From Paracoccus onubensis (GTDB lineage Bacteria > Pseudomonadota > Alphaproteobacteria > Rhodobacterales > Rhodobacteraceae): DNA of 64,000 nt. A program made the position numbers and the translations under genes. Where the stretch lies: positions 454,151 to 518,150 of the forward strand of contig NZ_QZCG01000001.1 in NCBI RefSeq assembly GCF_003591515.1. The letters run 5' to 3'. The notes under the pieces are model-generated. The model saw only the letters and a list, made by a program, of their open reading frames with translations, had not been told where the DNA came from and searched no databases. Positions 32,746-41,572 of this stretch are shown in pieces (the stretch's first letter is position 1; each line of letters starts with the position of its first letter).

Positions 32746-35700
32746 ATGTCGAATGTCGCCGCCTCTGCCCCAGTGGATCCTAAATCGGTCGATCCCGACA
32801 ACACCAAAGCCTGGCATGATGCTAAAGAGCAGGCAAAGGAAGCCGGCATCCGCTGGGAGCGCCCGGAAGATGACAAGCGTACGGCGAAGGAAATTCTGGA
32901 CGACAGCTCGCTGTTGAAAAACCTTGGCAATCAGGCTGGCGTGCGCGAGTCTCTGGAAAAGCGTGTGGGCGGCAAGATCGGCGAGGACGCCGACGCTACC
33001 TACCGCGCCGTGCAGGTGCTGGAACATGTCGAGCGTTTCGATGGTGATGGAAAGCGTCTGGTCGGTGACGACATTGGCAATGGTGAGATCAACGGATTCT
33101 CGAAGGGTGGAGAGGCCTATAACGGCACCGAGGCCGGACGGTTGCAGGATTTTGGCAAATACGGTTTCGACAATCTCAAGGGTGAGTTGCAGCATATCGA
33201 AAGCGCGTCCGAAGACCCAAAGGCTCGCGAACAAGCCGAGGCTCTGGGCATCGAATGGGAACTGCCCGAAGGCGACGACAGTACCGCCAAGGAAATCATC
33301 GACAAGAATCCACTGCTGAAGAACCTTGGCAATCAAAGTCACGTCAAGGAGATGCTAAAAGAACGGGTTGGCGATTTCGAAAATGACCCGAATGCCGCTC
33401 ACCGTGCTGTGCAGGTGCTGGATCATATCGAGCAATATGATGAGGACGGTAATCGCATTGCCAGCAAGGATATCGGGAACGGTGAAATCAACGGCTTCCA
33501 CGACAGCGGTGAAGCAGATCATGGGACCGAGGCCGGGCGCCTGCAAGATTTCGGAAAATACGGATTCGAAAGCCTGAAGGGCAAGATCCGCGACAGTGAT
33601 AACGCCGCCGATGACAAGGACGCGCGCGCCAAGGCAGAAGCTTTGGGCATCCATTGGGAGCGTCCCGAAACAGACAAGCGCAGCGCCAAGGATATTGTCC
33701 AGAACAATCCTCTGTTGAAGAATCTGGGCAACCAGTCCGATGTCAAGGATATGCTGAAGGAACAGATTGGCGATTTCGAAAATGATGCCGACGCCGCGTT
33801 CCGGGCCGAACAGGTTCTGAAGCATATCGAGACTTATGACGCCACCGGGAATTCAACCGGCGAGAAAAGCGACGGCAAGATCAACGGCTTTGATCCCAAA
33901 GGCCGGGCCAAGACCAATACCGAGGCCGCTCGGCTTCAGGATTTTGGTAAATATGGATTTGATGCGCTGAAGGGCAAGCTGACGGATGAAATTACCCCAA
34001 AGCATGAGGAGGCGGTCGAAAAGGAACGTATCGACGCCGTCAACAAGGCGCGCGAGGAGGCCGGCCTGCCACCGATGGACAAGCAGGACGTCACACAGCT
34101 TCTGACCTCGGATAAGGATGCTGACGGCAATAACCTTACGGTGACCGAATCTGCCTGGCAGCAGGTTATGTCCGATTGGAAGACCGGCATCGAGAACGGT
34201 TCGATCAAGGCCGATGACGATCGTGCGAAGCTCTACAATGCAATGAAAGCTGGCGCGTTCGCCGATAACGGTGCGCAGATGTATACGCTGAATATCAGCG
34301 AGGGGGTCACGACCCGTGCTGTCACCGGCAGTGACATGGAAGGCGTCATAGACAGCGAAAAGGTCGATAAACAGATCTCCGAGTTGATGGAGTCCGAGGC
34401 CGTAAGCAAGGATATCGGCGAAGCCCGCAAGACCGCGCTTGGTAAGGTGAAAGACGGCGACAAGGTTGTCGAAGATCTGAAGAAGATGGCGGAAAGCCCG
34501 GAATATGCGAAGTATATTCAGGATCTCAGCAAGGATCCCAAGATGAAGCAGGTGGCCGAGGATGACATCTCCGCGACCTATACATCGCTTCTGGCGGCTG
34601 ATCCTGAAGCTGCGGCCAAGTTCGCCCAGAACATGCAGATCGACAGCATGACAATGGAACTGGATGCCCTGATTGCCGATCCCAGCAAAATCAGCGAGGA
34701 AAACTTGAACCTTGCTGGTGCTGATGCGGGCAAGATGATCCTGACATTGCTCAAGAAGGGTGGGCTTGATCTGGGTCGCCGCGCGGCCGAGGCGCAGAAA
34801 TTCCTGGAAGGGATGATCGGCGACAAGAAGACCAACAAGGAATTTGCCCAGGCGATGGCCGAGATCGGGGCTAAATTCTCGCATAGCGGCGAAGTCAGCA
34901 CCAAAGATGTCGAGAAGATCATCGGCAGCGGTAAATACGAGGGCTTGCAAAAAGGCGGTGCACGCGCCTTCTTCGAGGAGATGACCAAGGCGGGTGTCAT
35001 CGGTTCACTGGGCGGTGTGGTCTCGCTGGCCTCGGGCATATATCAGCTGGCGGGCAAGGGAGGTACGCTGGCCGACACACCCGAGGAACGGCTGGCCATC
35101 GCCAAAGATTTCGTTAGCTTCATCGGAGCGGGTAAGCATTTTGCCGATCTGGGAAATCACATCATCGGCGAACACAATAAGGACGTCATCAAGTTCAATG
35201 AGGACATCGACAAAAAATACGTCGCCAGCGATGTTCCGCATGACGGTAATGGCCCGGACCCTCGCGAGGACGAATCGCGCGAGCTAAGGACCCAGGCCGA
35301 AATCGACGAGATGAAGAAGAAACCGTCCCAATCGCTGCTGGGGCTGGACAAGACGCTGGATGATTTGTTGCGCGGTCCCTCGGGCACTACGCCTGCCGGG
35401 CCGCATAACCAATACGCCGATTTTCACGCAGCCTTCGAGGAAGCATTGGACAACTCGTCCAAAAGCGACAAGTACAAGGAACGGCTGGGTGAGTTCGAGT
35501 TGGGGGGCAAGGACGGCGAGAAGTTGATCAATTCGGTCGAGGACGGGTTCCAGACCCGGCCTGGCGTCAAGGGGCCGGACGGCAAGCCGGCGAGCGGACT
35601 GCATAAGGGCGCATCCGCCTTCTTGTTGGTGGCCAGCGCCGGTGCCGACACCTTTGCCGGTGCCGCCGACATCGCCATTGGCGCGCTGACGATCAAGAAG

Positions 35701-36255
35701 GGGCTGGCCAAGGGCGATGATACCACCACCGCCAAGGGTGCGTTGCAGGTTGCGGCGGGCGGGTTTGGTCTGACGGGAGGCGTCGCTTCCTCTCTGGGGC
35801 TGCTGAAAAGCCTGCAATTCGTCAAGGCAGCTGCCGCACCGAGCTTCCTTGTTTCGGCAGTTCTGTCAATTGCTACAGTCATCCCCGACATCATTAACGA
35901 CATCAAGAAGACCAACCAGATCGAAAGCTACCGCGGGGATCTGCAGGAATTCATGACCCAACTGGACGATCAGGGCCTCTTGACCGAAGACGGGCTGGAC
36001 AAGTTCCGCTTCCTTGACAGCTACATGGCCAATTATGGTCAGCGTGATGCGCCGGACGGTATCAGCATCTTCGATTACCGCGACTCGGAAGTAGACCACT
36101 TCCTGAACTATTGGAACGGTGAGGATGGTAAGGCGGCCGAGGAACGTGGGCAATTCTCTTCCGGCTTTGGTTTGGATGAGGACAACCATGAGGATTACGG
36201 CGGCGACGGCGACAACTTGAGCACTGATATGGAAGGGCAGGGCGGCCTGTCCTGA
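32746..36255 (+). CDS. HrpF/NolX-like T3SS translocon protein, three repeats
   Basis: 1169 residues from ATG 32746 (AGGA about 10 bases upstream), no signal peptide. Three tandem repeats of about 133 residues (roughly 28-150, 160-283, 293-414) each carry TAKEI/SAKDI, LLKNLGNQ, a D-rich EF-hand-like loop (FDGDGKR, YDEDGNR, YDATGNS), GxINGF and LQDFGKYGF. Then a long helical polar region, and hydrophobic segments at about 956-985, 999-1021 and 1031-1051. HrpF of Xanthomonas (about 800 residues) and NopX/NolX of rhizobia show the same plan with two repeats and are pore components in the host membrane. I infer that role here. The family name is from memory of the architecture. Confidence 0.75.
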   Translation: MSNVAASAPVDPKSVDPDNTKAWHDAKEQAKEAGIRWERPEDDKRTAKEILDDSSLLKNLGNQAGVRESLEKRVGGKIGEDADATYRAVQVLEHVERFDGDGKRLVGDDIGNGEINGFSKGGEAYNGTEAGRLQDFGKYGFDNLKGELQHIESASEDPKAREQAEALGIEWELPEGDDSTAKEIIDKNPLLKNLGNQSHVKEMLKERVGDFENDPNAAHRAVQVLDHIEQYDEDGNRIASKDIGNGEINGFHDSGEADHGTEAGRLQDFGKYGFESLKGKIRDSDNAADDKDARAKAEALGIHWERPETDKRSAKDIVQNNPLLKNLGNQSDVKDMLKEQIGDFENDADAAFRAEQVLKHIETYDATGNSTGEKSDGKINGFDPKGRAKTNTEAARLQDFGKYGFDALKGKLTDEITPKHEEAVEKERIDAVNKAREEAGLPPMDKQDVTQLLTSDKDADGNNLTVTESAWQQVMSDWKTGIENGSIKADDDRAKLYNAMKAGAFADNGAQMYTLNISEGVTTRAVTGSDMEGVIDSEKVDKQISELMESEAVSKDIGEARKTALGKVKDGDKVVEDLKKMAESPEYAKYIQDLSKDPKMKQVAEDDISATYTSLLAADPEAAAKFAQNMQIDSMTMELDALIADPSKISEENLNLAGADAGKMILTLLKKGGLDLGRRAAEAQKFLEGMIGDKKTNKEFAQAMAEIGAKFSHSGEVSTKDVEKIIGSGKYEGLQKGGARAFFEEMTKAGVIGSLGGVVSLASGIYQLAGKGGTLADTPEERLAIAKDFVSFIGAGKHFADLGNHIIGEHNKDVIKFNEDIDKKYVASDVPHDGNGPDPREDESRELRTQAEIDEMKKKPSQSLLGLDKTLDDLLRGPSGTTPAGPHNQYADFHAAFEEALDNSSKSDKYKERLGEFELGGKDGEKLINSVEDGFQTRPGVKGPDGKPASGLHKGASAFLLVASAGADTFAGAADIAIGALTIKKGLAKGDDTTTAKGALQVAAGGFGLTGGVASSLGLLKSLQFVKAAAAPSFLVSAVLSIATVIPDIINDIKKTNQIESYRGDLQEFMTQLDDQGLLTEDGLDKFRFLDSYMANYGQRDAPDGISIFDYRDSEVDHFLNYWNGEDGKAAEERGQFSSGFGLDEDNHEDYGGDGDNLSTDMEGQGGLS

Positions 36256-36327
36256 GCTTTGGGCTAATCTGGGGACCCTCCGGCTTTCTGAGGGAGGAGT
36301 TTGTTAGATTCATTTTATGAGGATGCC

Positions 36328-37077
36328 ATGAACGTCAATTCTGCTCTTTCCGGGTGGCAGTCTTTTGTTTCCGACCGCCAGTCACGCATGGACGCGACAA
36401 ATGATGAAGCTTTGAAGAAACATTTCGCCGCCGAGATTGAGCTGGCGCAGCAGACAATTGAATCGATGGGCAGCGATGCACCCTCCGCTCCGGACATGAC
36501 GGCCCCAGAGCCTCAGGCGGATCAGTTTCCGGTTAAGACCAACTCTGAAGCCGAGCCCGGGGATGGTAAAGGGCAAAGCGGAGCAATGCCGGAATTGACC
36601 GGGAAGCTTGCGCAGTACCAGGACGAAATTCGTATCGCGTCCGAGGCGACTGGCGTTCCGCCGGAGCTATTGGCTGCCGTGATATGGGATGAATCCAAAG
36701 GCATTGCTTCCGCTGCTACGACGAATGGTGAGAATGGCCTGACCGATAGCGGTCTGATGCAGGTGAACCCCGAAACCTTCGCGGCCCTGAAGGCCAAGCA
36801 TCCCGACCTTCTGCCTGGCGGGCCGGATGATGTGCAAAGCAATATAATGGCCGGCGCACTTTATCTGGCCGAGCAGAAGGCGACCTTCGGGGATTGGGAC
36901 TTGGCGCTGCGTGCCTATAACTCGGGACCGGGTTCGGTCGACCCATCGGATCCGTCGATCTCGACCACGGGACTGGGAACGAAAAACTATGTCGACAAGG
37001 TCAATTTCTTCGAGGATCTGATTGCTCGCGGGCAGGTGCTGCCGGACGGTTTCCCAGGCGGCAATCAGATGTATTGA
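36328..37077 (+). CDS. Lytic transglycosylase without signal peptide (HpaH/Hpa2-like)
   Basis: 249 residues from ATG 36328 (GAGG 6-9 bases upstream). After a polar leader of about 95 residues comes an SLT goose-lysozyme-type domain: ELLAAVIWDESKG with the catalytic Glu at about 122, DSGLMQVNPETF, MAGALYLAEQKATFGDWDLALRAYNSGPG, and Tyr near KNYVDKV. There is no Sec signal, so it is probably exported by the T3SS itself, as Hpa2/HpaH in Xanthomonas hrp clusters, to open peptidoglycan. Lies 72 bases after the translocon gene; a weak 5-bp hairpin is in between. Confidence 0.82.
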   Translation: MNVNSALSGWQSFVSDRQSRMDATNDEALKKHFAAEIELAQQTIESMGSDAPSAPDMTAPEPQADQFPVKTNSEAEPGDGKGQSGAMPELTGKLAQYQDEIRIASEATGVPPELLAAVIWDESKGIASAATTNGENGLTDSGLMQVNPETFAALKAKHPDLLPGGPDDVQSNIMAGALYLAEQKATFGDWDLALRAYNSGPGSVDPSDPSISTTGLGTKNYVDKVNFFEDLIARGQVLPDGFPGGNQMY

Positions 37078-37093
37078 ACCGAACCCGGCATCA

Positions 37094-37144
37094 AGGCTGA
37101 GCAAGCTCTACGAACGCACCAGCGTCGTCATCACCCCCGACCTC
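37094..37144 (+). pseudogene. IS21-family IstB fragment
   Basis: Seventeen codons read RLSKLYERTSVVITPDL, close to the conserved IstB helper ATPase motif (SKLYERTSVIITTNL). Nothing else of the IS is present. It directly abuts a toxin gene scrap, marking a recombination scar at the end of the T3SS cluster. Confidence 0.55.
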
Positions 37145-37147
37145 ATC

Positions 37148-37355
37148 GGGAAATCGTGCAGGCAGCGGAGCGATTGCCCGAGTTCCCGGCCCTGGGGCGT
37201 CCGGTCGCCCTCCGGAGACACGGGAACTGAGCATAGCGGGACTGCCCTATCTGATCGTCTGCGAGGTCGGTGTTGACATGGTGACGATATTGGCGGTGTT
37301 TCATGCCTCCCGAGACCTCTCGCGAGCCCTGCATGACAGGATCCAGGGCAGCTAG
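37148..37355 (+). pseudogene. ParE/RelE-type toxin remnant
   Basis: Two frames together give the C-terminal two thirds of a ParE-like toxin: REIVQAAERLPEFPALGRPV in one, then after a frameshift near 37220 ELSIAGLPYLIVCEVG and VTILAVFHASRDLSRAL in another, ending at TAG 37353-37355. The order and spacing match RelE/ParE family toxins (ARNP-type C-terminal half). The N-terminus is replaced by the IstB scrap. Non-functional; no antitoxin is visible. Confidence 0.6.
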
Positions 37356-37359
37356 GAGC

Positions 37360-38394
37360 TTATACCAGCCCCTGCCGGGCGGGCTGCCATTTGAAGCGCG
37401 CAAGGATGATGCCGTGATCATTGGTGCCGCTGTCCTTGTGGTCATCCCGGTTCAGATGATCATTGGCGACCTGCAGCCCGTCAAAGCGCCATAGCCGCCG
37501 CCGTGAATTGTCGTAGAACTGCTCGCTGACCAGGATATGGTCGAGGCTGCCATGCTGGTCCTGGTAGATATAGGTGTAGTAGACATCCCGGACCGAGCGG
37601 TATTCCTGCAGGGTCTGCGCGGTATAAAGAGCATTGTCGCCACCTCCCGTCGACAGCGTGGTCAGGAAGCGCGGCTGCTCGGACAGGATGTTCAGCGTAT
37701 TGGACTCCTTGCCGTCATTCATGTCGCCGATCAGCACGACCGGCGTCTCGGTGTCCTTGGCAATACCCGTTATCAGCACCCGCAACGCGGTTGCCTCGGC
37801 GGTGCGGCGGATCGTCGAGAGCGCATAGCCGATAGCCGTGCGATGCGCTCCGTGCGTATCGCGGTCATACCATTTCTCGCGATAAATCTCTGCCGGGCGC
37901 TTCGATTTGAAATGGCAGACAAAGGCTTCGATGTTCGGCGTGTCCGAAGATGGACGAAGCTGCAACCGCAGCACGGGGCGCGAGAAACGCGCGAGGTTCA
38001 CACTGATTTCCGGTTGCTGCGGATCGTCGCCGGTTGATTTCAGCATCATCTCGGACGGGAAATCCACGATCCATTCGGGCTCATTCACCAGCAGGTCGCG
38101 GCGGATGGCGGCGGCGCAGGTGATGCGATTGTCGGGATGATCGGGCGGCGCGAGCAGGAGATGGCTTTCGGCCATGCCGGCACGGTTCATCGCCTCCTGC
38201 AGCGCTTCGGGCGCCCAAAGCTCCTGGAAGCCGAACAGATCGGCGTCCATGCGGGCAAGCATACGCGCGGTGAAATCGATCTTGCGGTCATAGACCTCGT
38301 CGGACCAGCCATCCTTGTCGGTATAGACCGGCTTACCGGGGAGCTGCAGGTTCAGCAGGTTGAACGAACAGAATGAGACATCTTTTGCAGCCAT
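37360..38394 (-). CDS. Endonuclease/exonuclease/phosphatase-family protein
   Basis: 344 residues from ATG 38394 (GGAG about 9 bases upstream; longer starts are unlikely). EEP-fold motifs: FNLLNLQ near the N-terminus, GFQELW (metal-binding Glu), VVLIGDMND (catalytic Asp/Asn), SLDHILVS and NDHGIILARF (terminal Asp-His, with Asn for the usual Ser). The family covers DNA/RNA nucleases, sphingomyelinases and inositol phosphatases; substrate unknown. No signal peptide. It lies opposite to and just beyond the T3SS cluster, inside the inferred island. Confidence 0.8.
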   Translation of the reverse strand: MAAKDVSFCSFNLLNLQLPGKPVYTDKDGWSDEVYDRKIDFTARMLARMDADLFGFQELWAPEALQEAMNRAGMAESHLLLAPPDHPDNRITCAAAIRRDLLVNEPEWIVDFPSEMMLKSTGDDPQQPEISVNLARFSRPVLRLQLRPSSDTPNIEAFVCHFKSKRPAEIYREKWYDRDTHGAHRTAIGYALSTIRRTAEATALRVLITGIAKDTETPVVLIGDMNDGKESNTLNILSEQPRFLTTLSTGGGDNALYTAQTLQEYRSVRDVYYTYIYQDQHGSLDHILVSEQFYDNSRRRLWRFDGLQVANDHLNRDDHKDSGTNDHGIILARFKWQPARQGLV

Positions 38395-39163
38395 GATATC
38401 GCTCTCCATTACGCCCAGTGATTGTGGGATCATGATGTAACTTTCACATAACAAGCGGAGGCCGTAAACGATGCCGGGCGGCAATCCGGCGCGCTTGACG
38501 GGAGCGCCATTCATCGGCGGCTGCTTCAGCCGCCGATCCTTGACCTGGCACCATACCCGTCATTCAATGTGACATTCTTGCAGAACTGGCAAAGCAGCAT
38601 AGCCGCGGGCGGATCGTATCCTCTGGCAGCCCGACGTGATCCTCGATCACCTGTCCGGAGGTTTTCATGACCCTGATTCTGCTTGCCATCTTCCTGCCGG
38701 ATTCGCAGCGCCGGCGACGATTGCCGGATATGCGCTTGTCCATGGCATTGCGAAGAATCTCATCGGCGCAGGTCTTGCTGTCATTCTGCTGGGCGGAATT
38801 GGCGGCTTGGTCATTGGCATCTCGGCCATCGCCCCTCTGAATGTGCTCGGCGAGTGGGTCCTTTCGGACTGAGACGGATGCCGCAATTGGCTGCTCACTG
38901 AAGAAAACCGGCGGCTTGCGCGGCGGAATTCCGGTTATCCGCATAAAGATAGAAAATCATTTCATCATGGGGCGATTGTCAGCCAGTTAGGCCCACTTGG
39001 CCCGAACTGGAAATTCGGCCATCGGCAGCAATCTTGTGAAAGTCGCCCGGTTGTCAGCCTGAGAATGTCATTTTCTGTGTCACGTTGAGTTGGCGTTATC
39101 TGCTCGGGCGAAGCGCTGTCAAAAGATCAGTGTGGTCCATCCCAATAAATTTTAGTGAGGGCT
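38395..39163. other. Largely non-coding stretch before tRNA-Ala
   Basis: About 770 bases with no intact gene. The only coding-like piece is the frameshifted small membrane ORF at 38667-38872. From about 38940 the sequence is a little richer in A and T. No integrase is found beside the intact tRNA; the integrase scrap is at the far end of the inferred island. Confidence 0.6.
38667..38872 (+). pseudogene. Small membrane protein, frameshifted
   Basis: CCGGAGG precedes ATG 38667, which begins MTLILLAIFLP; one base out of phase the next frame continues AGFAAPATIAGYALVHGIAK and IGAGLAVILLGGIGGLVIGI to a stop at 38870-38872. Joined, this would be a two-helix membrane protein of about 68 residues. 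A single-base indel near 38702 explains the break. No family recognised; could be chance. Confidence 0.35.
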
Positions 39164-39239
39164 TGGTGGAGCCGAGGGGAATCGAACCCCTGGCCTCATC
39201 ATTGCGAACGATGCGCTCTACCAACTGAGCTACGGCCCC
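39164..39239 (-). tRNA. tRNA-Ala (CGC)
   Basis: Complete cloverleaf on the minus strand, 76 bases including encoded CCA. Acceptor stem GGGGCCG/CGGCTCC contains the G3-U70 pair that marks alanine tRNAs; D arm GCTC-AGTTGGTA-GAGC; anticodon stem CATCG/TGATG with loop TTCGCAA, anticodon CGC (codon GCG); T arm AGGGG-TTCGATT-CCCCT. Its 3' 25 bases are repeated with one mismatch at 1407-1431, so it is the likely integration site of the region to its left. Confidence 0.96.
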
Positions 39240-39441
39240 ATCGCCGCGATATTTGACGCCGGGATGTCGTGATGTCAAGCAAGGTCGGAGGAATTGCCGG
39301 CAGGGTATGGCGTGTGGGCCTTGTGCTGTTTTGCAACTGCCTGTGATCGTCCGGAACCTTCGTGGCGTCAGGAACGTTCGCCGCTGACATCTGAAACAGA
39401 CGTGATGTGCAGTCTGCAACGAAGAAGGATATATTGGCGAT

Positions 39442-40038
39442 ATGAACTTACGCTCACTCGCACTTGCGCCCGCCCTGATCATCGGCCTTGCCGTTCCGGC
39501 ACTGGCCGAGAAGATTCCGCTGAACGAGATCTCGAATTATCTCAACAGCCTGAAAACGCTCACGGGCGCTTTTACGCAGGTCAATAACGACGGATCGATT
39601 TCGACCGGAACGGTCTATATCCAGCGGCCGGGCCGTGTCCGGTTCGAATATAACAACGATTCCACGCTGGTCCTGGCATCGGCGGGCAATGTTGCGATAT
39701 TCGATCCCAAATCCAGCGGCGGGCCACAGCAATATCCGCTGTCGCAGACCCCGCTTTCGATCATCCTCGACGCCAATGTCGATCTTAGCCGGGCAAACAT
39801 GGTCACCGGCCATAGCGAGGGCAAGAACTCGACCATCGTGACCGCTCAGGATCCCGAACATCCGGAATATGGCAATATCCAGATGGTCTTCACCCCGGGG
39901 CCGACCGAATTGCGTCAATGGGTCGTCACCGACGACGCAGGCGAGAAAACCACCGTGATTCTTGGCGAGATGAGCAAGGGCGGTGCGATCGCGTCCTCCA
40001 AATTCTCGATCAGGAACGAGTTGGCACGCCGCAATTAA
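39442..40038 (+). CDS. lolA: LolA-like outer-membrane lipoprotein carrier
   Basis: 198 residues: cleavable signal peptide (ALAPALIIGLAVPALA, no lipobox), then the LolA fold with LNSLKTLTGAFTQVNNDGS, GRVRFEYNND and LSIILDANVDL. It would carry lipoproteins across the periplasm from LolCDE to LolB or the membrane. Alphaproteobacterial LolA is of this length. It is the first gene to the right of the tRNA and probably belongs to the core chromosome; the next gene is 139 bases on, so it may be monocistronic. Confidence 0.88.
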   Translation: MNLRSLALAPALIIGLAVPALAEKIPLNEISNYLNSLKTLTGAFTQVNNDGSISTGTVYIQRPGRVRFEYNNDSTLVLASAGNVAIFDPKSSGGPQQYPLSQTPLSIILDANVDLSRANMVTGHSEGKNSTIVTAQDPEHPEYGNIQMVFTPGPTELRQWVVTDDAGEKTTVILGEMSKGGAIASSKFSIRNELARRN

Positions 40039-40177
40039 TTGTCGCCAATCATTGTCCGATCTGCATCAACCGGGCCGAATCATCAGTCCGGTTGATATGA
40101 TTTATCACGAAAGCGCACTTGAACTCTGGGGCGGTGTAGGTCAACGGTAAGCCTCGCATTCGCTGCCAGGTTATTCC

Positions 40178-41431
40178 ATGTCAAGCCAAGCCCGGATTTT
40201 CACGCCCATCCTGATCGGCGGTTGCTTCATCCTGCTGATCAATTTCTCGCTTCGCGCCAGTTTCGGCGTGTTCCAGATCCCGATCGGAGAGGAATTCGGC
40301 TGGCCGCGTGCCGAATTCTCGCTTGCCATCGCTATCCAGAATCTTGCCTGGGGGATCGGGCAGCCGATCTTCGGAGCCTTCGCCGAACGCTGGGGAGATC
40401 GCCAGGCGATCATATTGGGCGCGTTCCTCTATGCCGCCGGACTGGTTCTGACCGCCTTTGCGACCACGCCGGCCACGATGCAATTGCTGGAAGTCATCGT
40501 CGGTTTCGGCGTTGCGGGAACGGGCTTCGGGGTTATCCTAGCCGTCGTGGGCCGCGCAGCGAGCGACGAGAATCGCAGCCTTGCCCTTGGCATTGCGACC
40601 GCGGCCGGTTCGGCCGGGCAGGTGATCGGTGCGCCGCTGGCCGAGATCCTGCTTGGCTTCTATACGTGGCAGATGGTGTTCATCATCTTCGGGGGGCTGG
40701 TTCTGCTGTGCCTGCTGTTCCTGCCGATGCTGGGCGGCGGCAAACCCGCCACCCGCTCGGAACTGGAAGAGAGTCTGGGCAGTGTGCTGCGGCGCGCCTT
40801 TCGCGATCCGACCTATCTGATGATCTTCGCCGGGTTCTTTTCCTGCGGCTATCAGCTTGCCTTCATCACAGCACATTTCCCCGCCATGATCACCGAAATG
40901 TGCGGCCCGATCAATCCGCTGGGCACGCTTGCCTCGATCGGGATCACCACGACATCGGCGCTGGGCGCGGCCGCCATTTCGCTGATCGGACTGGCGAATA
41001 TGGCGGGTGCGATCTTTGCCGGGTGGCTGGGCAAGCGCTATAGCAAGAAATATCTGCTGGCGGGCATTTATACGCTGCGCACGATCGCTGCGGCGGCATT
41101 CATCCTGACCCCCATCACGCCGGCAACCGTCATCATCTTCTCGGTGGTGATGGGCGGGCTGTGGCTGGCGACGGTGCCGCTGACCTCGGGGCTGGTCGCT
41201 TATATCTATGGGCTGCGTTATATGGGAACGCTGTATGGTTTCGTGTTCCTGTCCCATCAGATCGGATCCTTTCTGGGGGTCTGGCTGGGTGGAACGCTTT
41301 ATGACCGCTTTGGCGATTACACATTGGTCTGGTGGGTCGGCGTGGGGGTCGGCGCATTCAGTGCCCTGATCCATCTTCCCATCCGCGAAGCCCCGTCACG
41401 CCTGCAGCCCGGAAGTCCCGCTGCCGCATGA
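40178..41431 (+). CDS. MFS transporter, oxalate/formate-antiporter-like
   Basis: 417 residues, about 12 membrane helices. FGVFQIPIGEEFGWPRAEFSLAI at the N-terminus (core: GVFQIPIGEEFGW) and LVAYIYGLRYMGTLYGFVFL (C-terminal half) are typical of the MCT/OFA group of monocarboxylate carriers. Loop 2-3 reads AFAERWGDRQAI. Substrate unknown, perhaps a short organic acid. Single gene between lolA and the osmoprotectant operon, same strand, with 142 bases to the latter. Confidence 0.85.
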   Translation: MSSQARIFTPILIGGCFILLINFSLRASFGVFQIPIGEEFGWPRAEFSLAIAIQNLAWGIGQPIFGAFAERWGDRQAIILGAFLYAAGLVLTAFATTPATMQLLEVIVGFGVAGTGFGVILAVVGRAASDENRSLALGIATAAGSAGQVIGAPLAEILLGFYTWQMVFIIFGGLVLLCLLFLPMLGGGKPATRSELEESLGSVLRRAFRDPTYLMIFAGFFSCGYQLAFITAHFPAMITEMCGPINPLGTLASIGITTTSALGAAAISLIGLANMAGAIFAGWLGKRYSKKYLLAGIYTLRTIAAAAFILTPITPATVIIFSVVMGGLWLATVPLTSGLVAYIYGLRYMGTLYGFVFLSHQIGSFLGVWLGGTLYDRFGDYTLVWWVGVGVGAFSALIHLPIREAPSRLQPGSPAAA

Positions 41432-41572
41432 TTTCTTGCAATTTTTATGCGTAATCAATAGCTTGTTTTCCTGCGCCAGGAGTAGGAAAATTTATCGCTG
41501 TCAAATCGTTTCATACATGGCAGGGTAGGGGCAGGCGAAGCCGGGACCTGCCCGGAACACGGAGGAAACGAG

